This document shows, in pieces, positions 1 to 13,131 of a DNA stretch of 64,000 nucleotides; position 1 is the first letter of the stretch; each line of letters starts with the position of its first letter. The notes under the pieces are model-generated. The model was not told the origin of the DNA, did not search any database, and saw only the letters and a program-made list of their open reading frames with translations. The stretch covers positions 473,042 to 537,041 of the forward strand of contig JAVGVS010000043.1 in assembly GCA_032718565.1 (NCBI GenBank), given 5' to 3'. The position numbers and the translations under genes are program-made. The stretch is from Distichodus sexfasciatus (lineage: Eukaryota > Chordata > Actinopteri > Characiformes > Distichodontidae).

Positions 1-195
1 AGGTAGAAGGATGCTGAGGTTGGAGCCACCAGGCAGGAGGCTGAGAGGAAGACCAAAAAGGAGATTTATGGATGGGGGGAAAGAGGACATGAAGTTAGTT
101 GGTGTGAGGGAAGAGGATGCAGAAGATAGGACTAGATGGAGATAGATGATTCGCTGTGGCGACCCCTGAAGGGAAAAGCCGAAAGAGGAAGAAGA
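1..195 (+). repeat. LINE 3' end fragment
   Basis: Frame 2 reads through about 48 codons rich in Arg, Lys and Glu (GRPKRRFMDG, then EDMKLVGVREEDAEDRTRWR) to a stop at about 145. This is the usual C-terminal tail of non-LTR retrotransposon ORF2 proteins. An A/G-rich GAAGAAGAAG tail follows. The 5' part lies left of the window. The clade was not determined. Confidence 0.7.
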
Positions 196-601
196 AGAAG
201 AAGGAAGAATTTGGGAATAACATTTACATAGATCTTTTTACTGTTGTTTTGGGTCATTGGCATATAAAGCATTATTGTGATTACTAGATACCAGCCCTAT
301 GCTCTTCATTATTCCCTCTTCCTACTTTTGAGCCTTTAACACCTTCCACAGTTTTTGTCATTGATACAACATTAATGGCTTAAAACCACAGGAGTCGCAG
401 GTCATTGGGATTCACTGTCAATAACCCAAATGCAACACTATTTTTTGAAGTCTGACAACTTTTGGCTTCAAGGAGGTGTCTCCATTAATGAGAACTGTGC
501 TATTACTTTTCTTGTGTTTCTTGTGAGCTTTACTGAAATTTAGCATCTCATAGTTTGAGAGCTAGGTCAACTATCATCAGCAGTAACATCCGTTAGCGGA
601 C

Positions 602-815
602 GGCATGGCGGCACAGTGGTTAACGCTGCTGCCTCACAGCGAGAAGGTCCTGGGTTTGAGCCCCGGGTCAGCCATGGGGCCTTTCTGTGTGGAGTTTGCA
701 TACTCTCCCCATGTTTGCATCGGTTTCCTTCAGGTGCTCTAAATTGGCCCTGTAAGGTGTGAATGTGAGTGTGAGTGTGTGTGCAACCCCAGTTTGGATT
801 AAGCGGTTCAAACCA
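602..815 (+). repeat. tRNA-derived SINE (DANA-like)
   Basis: The head has a Pol III A box (GGCACAGTGGTTAACGC) and a B box (GGGTTTGAGCCC) spaced as in a tRNA. The body 'TTTCTGTGTGGAGTTTGCAT' is typical of the zebrafish DANA-type SINE family. The copy is diverged and truncated at its 3' end. An antisense relative lies at about 42570-42740. It sits in the 3' part of MAMDC4. Confidence 0.75.
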
Positions 816-1147
816 GGTGTAGCAGACAATACTAGATGAGGCGTGTTACACAAGTGGGGTTGGCAATACAAGTTCCTATACACACAAACACCTAGAATCC
901 GGAGGAACTCCACTGTCCAACACTGGTTATACCTGGTATGTAGCAAGCTGCTGGGGCACTGGGCAGTGTCCTTCCTGCCATAAGTTACCATGAGCACCAC
1001 CACGGGTCCATAAGAGCTCCTCTGAGCCGTCTGCATGAAGCACCTTCACACTGAGGGCACCTGAAGACGGTTTACATGATCAATACTTTAAGAACACTGA
1101 CGTTTTATTGTCCATTTTAAAGGATCCTCCCTTTCTCTACACCTTAC

Positions 1148-4100
1148 CTGCTTGGGGGCCGTAGATTTTGTAGAAGAATGACAGACAATGTGCAGACAAC
1201 GATTTCTGAGGGAAGGAGAGAAGACGTCCGGAGAGACCCCGCAGTTCTGAACTCCACATATTGACCACCAGACTTCTGCCTGAGAGGAGAAGTAGAGAGG
1301 AGAAAGATTTCAGAGAACTGAGGAATGAGTGATGAATGCAATGAATGGCTTTAGAAAGTGGACACATTATTTTAACATTTTAATAAGGGAATAGAAAATA
1401 CCAGAATTGTGTTCTTACAGTTCATGAAAAAATTTAATAAAACACAGTGATATAGGACTCACTTGATTGGTAATAAGAAAAAATAATACTAGAAATGAAA
1501 ATGAAAAAGAAACAGTTTTTAAGAAATTATTCAAAAGGTGAAATTTGTCCCATACCAGTGCCAACCGTATGGTCCATTCCATTCTCAACACTCCAGTCGT
1601 AGTTATCCGTTTGGTCTTGGTACCAGTCACACATGTTTGTCTCAAAGTTACAAGACAGTCCTGTTTGGAGAATTCAGCCAAATTAACCACACATTAAGTC
1701 TTAAATGATAGATTGAATGATAGATAATATTTTCTGCAGTTAATTGCTAAAATGTTGAACTACAACACAGCTTAGAATCTTGGAAGGATAAATGTGAGAA
1801 TACCTTAAGTAAATTGGTTTTTAAAAAATGCCAAAGGGGCTCCACGTGTTCTCACCAATCTGAATTACTACAAAGTTATTATAATTAATAACACAATTAT
1901 ATTAAAATCATATTAAAATTATAACCCTTTTAATATTCAATTATTAATGGACCTAAGGGCATAAAGGATATAAAGATTATTTTAACATCTGCTTGTTGCT
2001 TCTACGTGTTAACAGGACCTGCATCGAAAAAGGAATTGCTGCTTTGAGCTCAATAAGAGTTCAAAGGATGAAGTGGAATATCAATCATAATAACTGGCAA
2101 AAGGATAAAATTGTGTATTGCGCAAATTTATTAACCTCAGTTCAGTTCAGACACGCTTTATACTCTTTGTTACAAAGAGTACGTTCATTAACTCAACACT
2201 TCACTAACCTAATGAACATATACACATCTGTGTTAAGTATATAATGTTTAATTATGCCTGTAAAAAATTATACATGTAAAGTGGCTACTTCAAAAGTTAC
2301 ATAATTTTCCGCAACAGGAATGAACATCATATGAGCTGGATCTTCACCTTCAGCTGTAGAGGGGATGTAGTCTGGCTGACAGTTGACATAATAAATGTCC
2401 TTCACAGCTATTCTTGTCCCCGAGTTGAGCGTTTCTGCACGAGCTCGGAACTCCAGCTTACAGAGGAGAAAGTACATCAGGCATTAAAGAAGTCCAGTAT
2501 CCATATTACTGTATATAAAATATGCCGTATGTAGCACCTGGAAGCGATGATCTCGGGCTCCAATGTAGACTTCCTCTGTGGCCCACGAGCTTGTAGTCTC
2601 ACTAGTCCTCCCACTGAACTCCCACAGCCGAGGAAGGCTGCCCAAAACACTGTCCACTATACTGACAGACAGTTCACCTAGAGAGAGAAAGTGTGAGTTA
2701 CTGAAGAGTAATTGTACTGGGTTGAAAGTATCTGTGTGTGGGTTACCTGTTTGTGAAGCACCTGTGTGTGTTAGAATTAAGTGTGTTATTGGAGAGTAAT
2801 GGTGTTTGACTGAAAGTTCCTGTGTGAAGGTTGACTGCAATAGTGATCACCTGAAGATCCATGAGTGTGGGTTATTCCAGTGTAGTTGTGTCAGGCTGAT
2901 GGAAGCTGTGTAGGTTTCTGTAGTGTAACTGTGTTCAATGTATCAGTGTGGGTTATTGTAGTGTAGTTGTGTCCAGTTTAAGGTACCATAGAGTGGGTTT
3001 CAGTAGTGTTATTGTTTACAGCTGAGGGTACCTGAATGTGAGTGATTTCAGTATAACTTTGTTAAGCTGAAGGTACCTGTGTGTGGGTAACTGCAGTGTA
3101 ATTGTGGTGGTCTGAAAGGTGTGTGTGTTTCTGTAGTGTAATTGTATTCAGATGAAGGTACCAGAGTGTGCAATTGCAGTGCACTTGTGTTGGGCTGAAT
3201 GTACCCGAGTGTGGATTATTGCATTATAATTGTGTCAGGTTGAAGGAAGCTGTGTGGGTTTCTGTAGTGTAACCATGTCGGGATGAAGGTACCAGAGTGT
3301 GGATAATATCTGTGCAATTGTGTTTTGCTCAAGTTGGCTGTGTGAGTTTTTGTGAAGGTGAATAATTTCAATGCAATAGTGCTGAGCTGAAGGTACCCGA
3401 GATTTTTGAAGAAGCTATGTTGTTTACCCGAGCTGAAGGAAGCTATGTGGGCTGCTGTAGTGTAATTGTGTTCAGCTGAAAGTACCTAAATGTGGGTTAT
3501 TTTAGTGTAGTTGATTTGGGCTGTACGAGGCTATGCAGGTTTCTATAGGTGTAATTGTGTTGTGCTGAAGGCACCTGAGTGTCAGTTACTGCAGTGTATC
3601 TGTGTTGGGCTGAAGTAGCTGTGTGTGGAATATTATAGTGTATTTGTAGTGTTATTGTAGTCTAATTGTATTAAAGGTCCCATATTATATATTTTTTCAA
3701 CAAGTTAAAATAGGTCTATGAGCTCCATTACTCATGTCTCATGAAATAGTCTGCTGAAAATACCTCTCGGATTAGGCATTTTTACCTGCTTATTACTGCT
3801 CTATTTCAGTCCCTTTCAGAACAGACTGTTTCTTCTTAGTATTCCTAAATGCAAAAGAGCCGCTGCTACCCACGGCCCACTCCGGAACTCCGGGCGTAGA
3901 CAGCACGGCGAGTGTTTACCTCATGTGAAAATAATCGACACGACTGCTGCTAACAGAACATCCATACAGCCATACATGTTCAACACAACACTCCGCCAGT
4001 AGACTTCTTCATTGTGATTCCAACGCTAGCACTTAAACATGGCACTAGCAGTTCTACCTGGTGGGAGGAGATTGTAGGTTCTTAGATAGGAGCATGGAGC

Positions 4101-7100
4101 TATTCAAATGTCCCGTACTGTGACGTAGAAGAAGGGGAGAAATCTAAACGGCTCATTTAAGCACACAATTTCTGACATTCGTAAATTAATACTAACCCAA
4201 TTGACCATTTTTTAATCAAACTCACAGTGTGTGTAGAGCTAGTACAGACCTAAATGGATGTCCAAAGGACAGAAAAAATGTTTGTTTTTCTTCATAATAT
4301 GGGACCTTTAAGCTGAAGGTACTTGTATGTGGCACAAGTGTGTTGTGCCAAAGTGTTTGTGTGTAGTTGTTTGTGCTGTATGAGGTACCTATATGAGGAT
4401 TGCTGCCTGTGAGACTATAAGAGAACTTGAGGGTACAGGCGGGACCTGAGGGCCCAAGTAGAGGGGTCCAGGTTTGGGCTTCAGTCAGATGTTGACCAGG
4501 GGCCTCAGTCACAAACAAGAACAACTCTGACAACCCAAAAGGAAGAATAGCGTACTCGTAAAGAGTCTATACATGTAAACAACCATCCTTAACTCCACAT
4601 TAGACAGACTGTAGAGAAGCCGTTACCTGTCTCATTGTGTTCAGTTTCTCTCTCCCAGCTTTGACTTCCTATACTGGTGTCTGTCCAACCTTTAATACCC
4701 TGCTTATAGGAGAAATCCCCTAGAGACCCCAAGAAATACAGGCCTCATTCACATCTATACATGCGAACACAATAACTTGTAATACACACGTATTGTACGT
4801 AATATATAGATCCACATTAACATTTACTAGTAATTAAACTGGTTTATTTTTGTTTGGCAAACTACATATGTGACCCTCCACGGCAAAACCAGTCGCTTGT
4901 TGCAAATTAGCAAAATTGAGTTATTATAACTTTCAGCGAAAAAGAGCATCAACCTTCAAAAGCGATAATATCTATATGGAATGAGTCGGACGACACTTGA
5001 CTGAGATATCAACATTCAAAGGAGTCGGGTCTCTCCTGTCACGCCAAGTGAAAGCAATCTGCCTTTAAAGTTGACTATCGGCGTAACACTCGAACACTTG
5101 ATGCGATGCGTAGCTACGTTTTGCATTTACGGTATCCTCGCTGTATTCACAGCCACACGGATAGCCTACCTGCGTTAGGTTAACTGAACTCGGGAGTAGA
5201 GATGGGCCAATACCACTTTTTTATATCCGATACCGATACTGTAAATGTGGATGTCTGCTGATAGCGATACAAATCCGTACAGTCACAATCTTTTTAAACA
5301 TAAAAATAATGCTTTAAAATGTCTGAATACATGACTGGGAATTATTGTTGTAGCAGGAAATGCTTGATTTAAATACTGTTTTCCCTGCAAACGTATAATA
5401 TTTACACACACATATATGCTAAATTATTTTGTTCTTTTTAGACATATAAACACTTCTTCTTTCTTATTGGCTATAGCATTACTGAAGTGAAAAAAAATTG
5501 ATCAATTGAAAATGAAAAACTGAAGTTTGTCATTTTAGAACCAATTTGGCCTATAAAATGAGCTGCTTTTGCAGAGAACTACATTTCCCACGATCCTCTG
5601 GATGCGCGCCCGGCTCCGCGTCACAATGATGCGTTGGGCGTGCGTTCCAGAATAAACAATGGAAAATCTATGGGAAAATCTAAATAAACGGCAGAATTAG
5701 CCAAGAGTAGAGAGCAGCTGGATATTGTGATTTATTTATCGGGTAAAAATATGGTTAGTGTCTGTAATAAAGGGGACATTTTGACCGAACTGGAGCATTT
5801 TGCGAGTAACGCGCGCATGCACACGCTCATTAACAAAGCACGTGTGTTTACATCACGCCAAAATCATTTTGGATTCTACTTCTGTTTTAGTGCAGGAACA
5901 TCTCACAAAATACTTTCACGCCTGGAGGGATCAGCTCGTCTTGATCGCGCCACTGAAAGCGCTGTGTGTCACTATTAAGCGTCCGTGTGAAATACAAGCG
6001 GAGCTGCTCTAGCAAGTAAAATGAATGAAACAAAAGCGGCCGATTCTGAACAAATTGCGCAAACCATTTTTGTAATAGAATTATTGAGTTATTGGAATAG
6101 TTTCAGCTCTGCTTTACGCAGTGCCTTAACCATGCATAGCGAAATGACCTGCGCATTTACGAATCGGCTCCATAAAGGCGGCCCAATGCCGCCGATACCC
6201 GATCCAGCCGTTTGAGCCGTTATCGGACGATGCCCATCCACATATCGGATCGGCTACATCTCTACTGGGGAGACGAAGATGGATTCGGAGAAATATCTTC
6301 CGCGCTAGTCAGCGGTGGTTGCGTAAATATTGAGTAAAGCGGTCAAAACAGAAACTTTTAACATTCTGCTGGAATTGAATTTCTCACCTCAAGAAAGTCA
6401 CGTTTTTACGATGGAAAAGGTAAGTTTTTCAGTGAAATTCATTCACAACAGTACAGTATAGACCTTCCACTGTTTCAAAACACTAAAAACAAAAAATCCC
6501 AAATTTTACCCCACGCAACATAAATGGTAGTTTTTTTCTTGGAAACCTCCGTTGCGACAAGCGACTGGTTTTGCCGTGGAGGGTCACATATACAACATAC
6601 ATATACAGTACTGTACAAAAGTCTGCCCCAGTAAAAAAGTTTATCCAGGCTCCTGACATTACATTACAAAAACATTGTCATAAAAATACACAAGTCTAGT
6701 CAAAAACTATATTTCATTTTACAGCTAGCATTCAATATTCTACATTTCGTTCAATATTCACCATTTTAAGTCAATCAATGTTTTGACTGGAATGCACCCC
6801 AAACTGAGACAATAGCCGCAGAAAGCTACAAAAAGCCATCTGTGTATATATACAAATATATTACAATATTAGCTTCAATATTTCATTTGCACACATTTCA
6901 AATATATTAATTATTTATATTTCATATTGTTTAATGTAATGTGTTTTTTTTTTTACATGCAAATGAACATTACAATACATTTAAACACACTGGGATTCAG
7001 CGGTTCAGAAAATGAATGAATAAATTTCCGTATACAGTATATAATGAGTTTATACATGAACTCACCACACTGGGCTTCATCCTCTCCTTCTGTGCAGTCC

Positions 7101-10100
7101 TTGTAAAAGTCACATATCTTGCTGTCCACTGTGCAGGGGTGTTTGGGGGGTTTGGGCCTGGACGGCATTGGCATTGATTCTGTGAGAATTAAAACAGAAT
7201 AATTCAAAGCGAAGAAAAGAGAATCAAGTACATTTGTGCTGCATACAATAAACAAGTCATATCTCTGTAAATATGCTGCAACAGTTGACATAGTGTTCTG
7301 GGCACATTATTGCTTTCAAATCCTTTGTAATCAGCTATGGCTCATCTCAAAAGATACCATACAGGTCATACAAATTATACACTTTTGTTACCACCAACAG
7401 TATCATTTGGTCAAGGAAAGCATCATCCCTTGGCGCCTGTTTTTACAGGGCCAAACAGTAGTAATGCAATAATAAAGCATTAAAAATTATGGCAATGTGT
7501 CTTACCATTGGACAAACGACATCCAGGTGACAGTATGATGTCATCAACAGCCACGCCTCCATATGCCTGGTTCCTAATGGCAGCAACAAACAGTATCTGT
7601 AAGAGAACAACAGAAGTAAAAAGGAGAGTAAGACTTTGTGTCGAGCTAGATTGAAGAAAACTGAACATTCAGGTTTTAAGGACGGCATAATGAATCAATA
7701 TAAAATACAAGAGGCTCTGTTTACTTGTACTGCTCCACTCTACTGATCAGTAAAATCAATGACAAATACCTGAAATGTGCTGTTAACGACAAATTCCACT
7801 TCTGCCTTCACCCATACGTCCCCCAGTGCTCCACCTCGCTGCCACACTGGGTAAATCTCTTCCCCAGCCACCAGCACTGACAGACCGCCAGAGACTTGAC
7901 CAAACTGGTGAGTGTACATGACCATCTGCCAACAGAAAAGACAGCTGCTGATTGTACTGAAGAGTCCATAAAAACATCAGACCTAGAAGTGACATTAAAA
8001 TCTTTGCATAGGTATTTTTTAAAAATGCAAACATGTGGCAAGTACATGATTTACATTCTACACCCGCAAAGTAATGCTAGCAACCTACACGACATGGGTG
8101 CGAGGCATTGGTTGGCTGCAATCGAGGACTTTGAAATGACGCCCAATCGTTCCCAGCTGGCTCGTACGTCACGTACAAAAAATGGCCTGTACACAAAAAA
8201 TTGGGGTATATTTTGGGACTAAATATCCTTGCAATGTCCCATCCAAATCTATAAAAATATTTGACTGATATCTGGAAAGTGAAAGCCCGAGAAATACCTG
8301 AAGCGGAGTTCGTGGAGTGGTCCCTCCCAGGTCCTCTCTGCGGCTCAAACATTGAGCTATTCATCTGGCTGGTCCTTGTCCACTTCAGCTTTGAGAACGA
8401 TCTTAAGTCCCATTTACAGAGGTCATCCTCAAAATTACAACTCATGTACTGTCCTGTACAGTCCAAATCAGAGTTTCAGTTCATAATCAGCTTCAGGTCA
8501 GAACTAGCTACATCAACTCAAAATCCAGTCACTAACCGCAATTCTCTTCATCCGTTCCATCACCACAGTCGTCTGCGCCATCACACACCATACGCTCCTT
8601 CACACATCCTCCCCTTCTGCACTCCAAATAGCCCCCTCCACATCCTCCGCTGACTAAGATTGAAAGATATACAAGATCAGACAAGGACATGGATTGGTTA
8701 CACTAAGAACTGAGAGTGATAAGGTTTTGTTTACCTGGCAGAGCACAGTCCAGGAACTCCAGCTGATCGATGGCAACGTCTCCTCTCCTCCCTTCCTGGC
8801 GGCGGGAGTAAAGCTGTATCTGAAAGGGTCCAGGAATACGACCCAGGAAGATGGTGGCTTCCTTCCAGGAACGAATGCTGGAGCTCTCAGGCCTCCACAC
8901 CACCGCCGTTTCACCGTCCAGCCTGTTCACTGAACCCCAGAGAAAGCTGCTTCCTAAACCTGTGTGGCCTGGGGAAGCATAGATTAGAAAGAGTTTCAAG
9001 AAGCAACAAAATTACTTTCTAATAAATCAGAGATAAAATGCCTTCTCTCAAGATATTATTTATTTTAAATAATTTAACATGATGCATTAAGAACATTTAC
9101 CCTTTTTCGCGTATTGTCTCTATTCAGTGGACAACATCCACATGTTTTAGTATGAAAATCAACTGAATGCATGAAAGCGTTAAGAACATTTGAATCTTGA
9201 CACCAGAAATAAACTACAGGGTTGTTCCTTGTGATATCATATAATGAACATTTTTTTTTCAGTTTTGTTCCTTAACTTGAGAGCTTGAATCAAAGGCAAG
9301 AGGACTTCTTTTAGACATATTTGACTAAAATAATAAATACAACACCTATATGGATTAGTGTAGTCTGTTTTAAAGGAAAGTAATAATGTTAATTTTTACG
9401 TGTGTCCCTTTTCTAGTATGGGAAGTGTGTGAGAGCGATAAAAGGAAACATTTTGTGGTCATAGTAATTTATTATTTGATTTCAGAAGGGAAATCCATGT
9501 CTTTTGACATGATAGTGTGCTGGAAAACTCATTTAACTGACGTGATTAAAACTTGAGGACGACCAAGAGCCTAAGGACACACATTCTTCCCCTTCGTGCA
9601 AAAAGAGAGATTGCACAGTTCACTGCTCAAAGTACCTGCTAAATTTGAACATGTGCTAAAAGTTAGGGCTCCGTTATTAAATGAGATGACAAACCATCAC
9701 CAAGATGTTTGTAGGTAAAAAACTTGTGTGCACCTGAGTCCCATATGAAATATCGAAGGCGAAGGCGACAGGTGGGAGCAGTCTGGTTCATCGTGGGTGA
9801 AGTCAGGACTGCAGTGAGGGGTGAGTTTGCCTTCACCGCGGAGACAGCCATGAACCAGCCTGAACACAAAAACATAACATCCATCCCACTTGCAGTACTA
9901 CGACGGCGTTTTAGTGCCACCTTTAAAAAAAAATCTAAGATTACGAGATTAAACTCGTAATATTTCGAGAATAAACTCGAAACTACGAGAATAAAGTCGA
10001 AAGCTTACGAGAATAAAGTCGAAATGTTACGAGAATAAAGTCGAAATGTTACGAGAAAAATCACAGAATTGCGAGAAACTATGGATGTGGAGGAACTGGT

Positions 10101-13054
10101 TAAGTCCTACTTTAGGTTAGGATTTAGCAATAAGGAAATTCTTTGTCTTCTGGCGCATCAGCGCGGATTTATAATTAGTAAAAGGACACTGCAGCGGTTA
10201 TGTAGGAAACTTAATTTATTCAGAAGAAAAAATCAGACAGACATTGAGGAAATTGGCGACCAGTGGTCCATTGTTTTAAACCCCAAACCCCATATCTTAA
10301 ACATTCACGTAAAAATTTTGACTTTATTTCTCAAAATACTACGATTTTAATCTCGTAGTACTACGAGTTTATTCTCGAAATATTTGGACTTCTTTCTCGT
10401 AACATTTCGACTTTTTTCTCGTAACATTTCGACTTTATTCTCGTAACATTTCGACTTTTTTCTCGTAACATTTCGACGACTTTATTCTCGTAACATTTCG
10501 ACTTTATTCTCGAAATATTACGAGTTTAATCTCGTAATTTTAGATATTTTTTTTTAAGGTGGCACTAAAACGCCGTCGTACAGTTCAGACTAGGCAACAT
10601 TAGATCTAAGCAGACATGCTTCTGGACAGTACTTAGGTTGGGTTGGTGACTCCAACCGGGGAGTACCATCCTGTGATTCGTTAATGAAAAGTATGTGTGT
10701 CAGTGACCTTTAAGAGAATATACTGTATTAGTAACCTTAAAAGAGATATTCGATGTTAAGACTGGACAGAATGTATATTTGTTTTCGTTAACAAGATGGG
10801 GCAAGACTAAAAAGTTAACTGTTACACTAGCTTGCAAAATATTTATCTCAGCAAATCGGCCCTGCCATTGGTTGGATTGTATACGGATAATGATTTCCTA
10901 CATATAAACGAGTGATAAAACATAGAGGATGGCAACATGGCTTCAGTACAAGTTGTGGCTGTGGCCAGACTCACAGCGCTTGAAGGTGAACTGTCCTGCT
11001 ATTTTTGTCACCGAAAATGACCCAACTACAAAATGAAATTTCAAGTCATGTTTACTAGTGTAACAAGTTTGCTAGTAAACGTTACTGGGCTGCCGACTGT
11101 GTCAACGTAAACAGCAACGTAGTTATTCTCATCAGCCAACAGTTAGCATGTTTTAAAGACATACACACAAAAAAGTTTATCCTGGCAAGCACTGGCTGGC
11201 TTAATGTGTTAAGCTGGTTATAATCATTTTGCTAGCTCTGTAGCATTATAATTAAACCTTAGTTCGAAAGTGTGTAACACAATTAATGTAGCCTAATAAA
11301 GCTTTTTGTGTTGACTAAAACTACACAGGCTAGAACTAACTGAAATGTGACCAGAACCAATAAACAGGGGTGGAAGTAACGAATTACAAATACTCATGTT
11401 ACTGTAATTAAGTAGATTTTTTGGGTACTTGTACTTTTATGAGTAGTTTTTCAAGTGTGTAATGTTACTCATACTTGAGTACAATTTACACCATGTAATT
11501 TACTTCGCTACTTATAAAATCAAAAGTCGCTACTGAGTAAACCCACAATTTGAATTAATATTCAAACCTTTCATCTGCATCTTTGCAGCCAATAAGGCTG
11601 TGCAATCGCGACCGCGCCAATTAATCCATGACGTAAGCAAAGAATAAACTCCGCTGCAGCAGCAGGCACAGGTGTCTGGAGTTACTACACAGTGGAGTAC
11701 AAACTAATTTATAGACTGAAGATTTGGAGACAAAGAAGCCAAAATGGAGACAGAAGACAACACTGTCAACCGTGAAAATGATGGAGAAAAGACGGAGGAC
11801 GAGTGCCCGCTGCCTGCCTGTTGTTGCAGTGTATTGGGTAAGAGTTTAAACTGTTCTATGCATGTTCAAAACATTTTTGTCATTGTTTTTAACAAGCCTG
11901 AATTCACTGCTTTTATATCTACATTTATTTACAAAAGCAGTGCCTTTCTACCTTGTTCATCTGAAATATTAACTTTGAACATAGATATTTTATACTGGTG
12001 AATCGAATCGAATGCCTGCTATTGACGACGCAATAAAACATCCATCGGTTAAAAAGTAATTAATACTCTGAGTAGTTTTTGAGAAGAGTACTTTGTACTT
12101 TTACTCAAGTATTTTTTAACACCAGTACTTTTACTTGTAATTGGAGGCACGGCTTTAACCAATGTAACAGTACTTGTACTTGAGTACAAATTTTCAGTAC
12201 TCTTTCCACCTCTGCCAATAAGCCCTTTTGTCTAAACAGTAAGACTACGTTAAAAAATAGTTGTCAAATTTAACATTGGTTTGGATCTCAATGCCTCGTA
12301 GAGGAACAGGGGACAAGTACTATGAAAATGGCCCCCATATGAGGCATGGCGAGGTCTAAATCTCTCATGCAAAAAAATCCTTAAAAATCTTTCAAAAAGT
12401 TCACATGGAGACCCTCTGATGTCCTGCCAAAATGTCCTCTCAAATCTGGCATTCTTGAGATGAATAAGTGGAGGAGCCTGTCTCAACAACACAATAGGTG
12501 TATATTTTTGGGTTAGTGTGTGTGTGCGATGGAGTGCCGATGGTGTAATGGAGGAAGGAGCCGCTATCAGGAAGGGGTCTCCTCTCCTGGCGCCCTCTCC
12601 CAGAGTGTAAGTGGAATTTGGTAGTCGTCTCCAACCGCACATCCACCAGCGTCCTCAAAATCACACACAAAGTCTCTTCCTCTGTAGCCTAATGCATCCC
12701 GGCCGGACAGAAAGGCTGGGATCAGCTACAGGGAACACGTATTACAGGACCAGTGCTCATTTGATAATATATTCAACAGGTTTCTGCAGCTCCACACAAT
12801 CCTGCTCATCGCTGCAGTCTGTACAGTCACACACAAAATCACACCTCGGCCCTGTGCATGTCTTGGGCTCCAACGAAACAGCTTTAAGTGAAGCCAAATC
12901 ATACACACATCTTATTTTATGATCTTTCTGAAATCCTGCAACCTTCCCCATTGGCTAATATTCAAATAATAAATAATAATAATCTTAGTTATTATAACCA
13001 ACCTTAACCTCAGCAATCAAAGCAAATGTTTTGATAGACCTTATCATATATTTT

Positions 13055-13131
<77 letters not shown>

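Noticed and set aside
668..1036. 122-codon minus-strand ORF
   Set aside because: Mostly overlaps a DANA-like SINE; composition is repeat-like and there is no splice or homology support.
12250..12537. Possible extra MAMDC4 exon downstream of the first MAM exon
   Set aside because: Readable stretches such as CPLFLYEALRS do not fit the MAM pattern, and exon 9734-9859 (GWFMAVSAVKANS) continues the domain directly.
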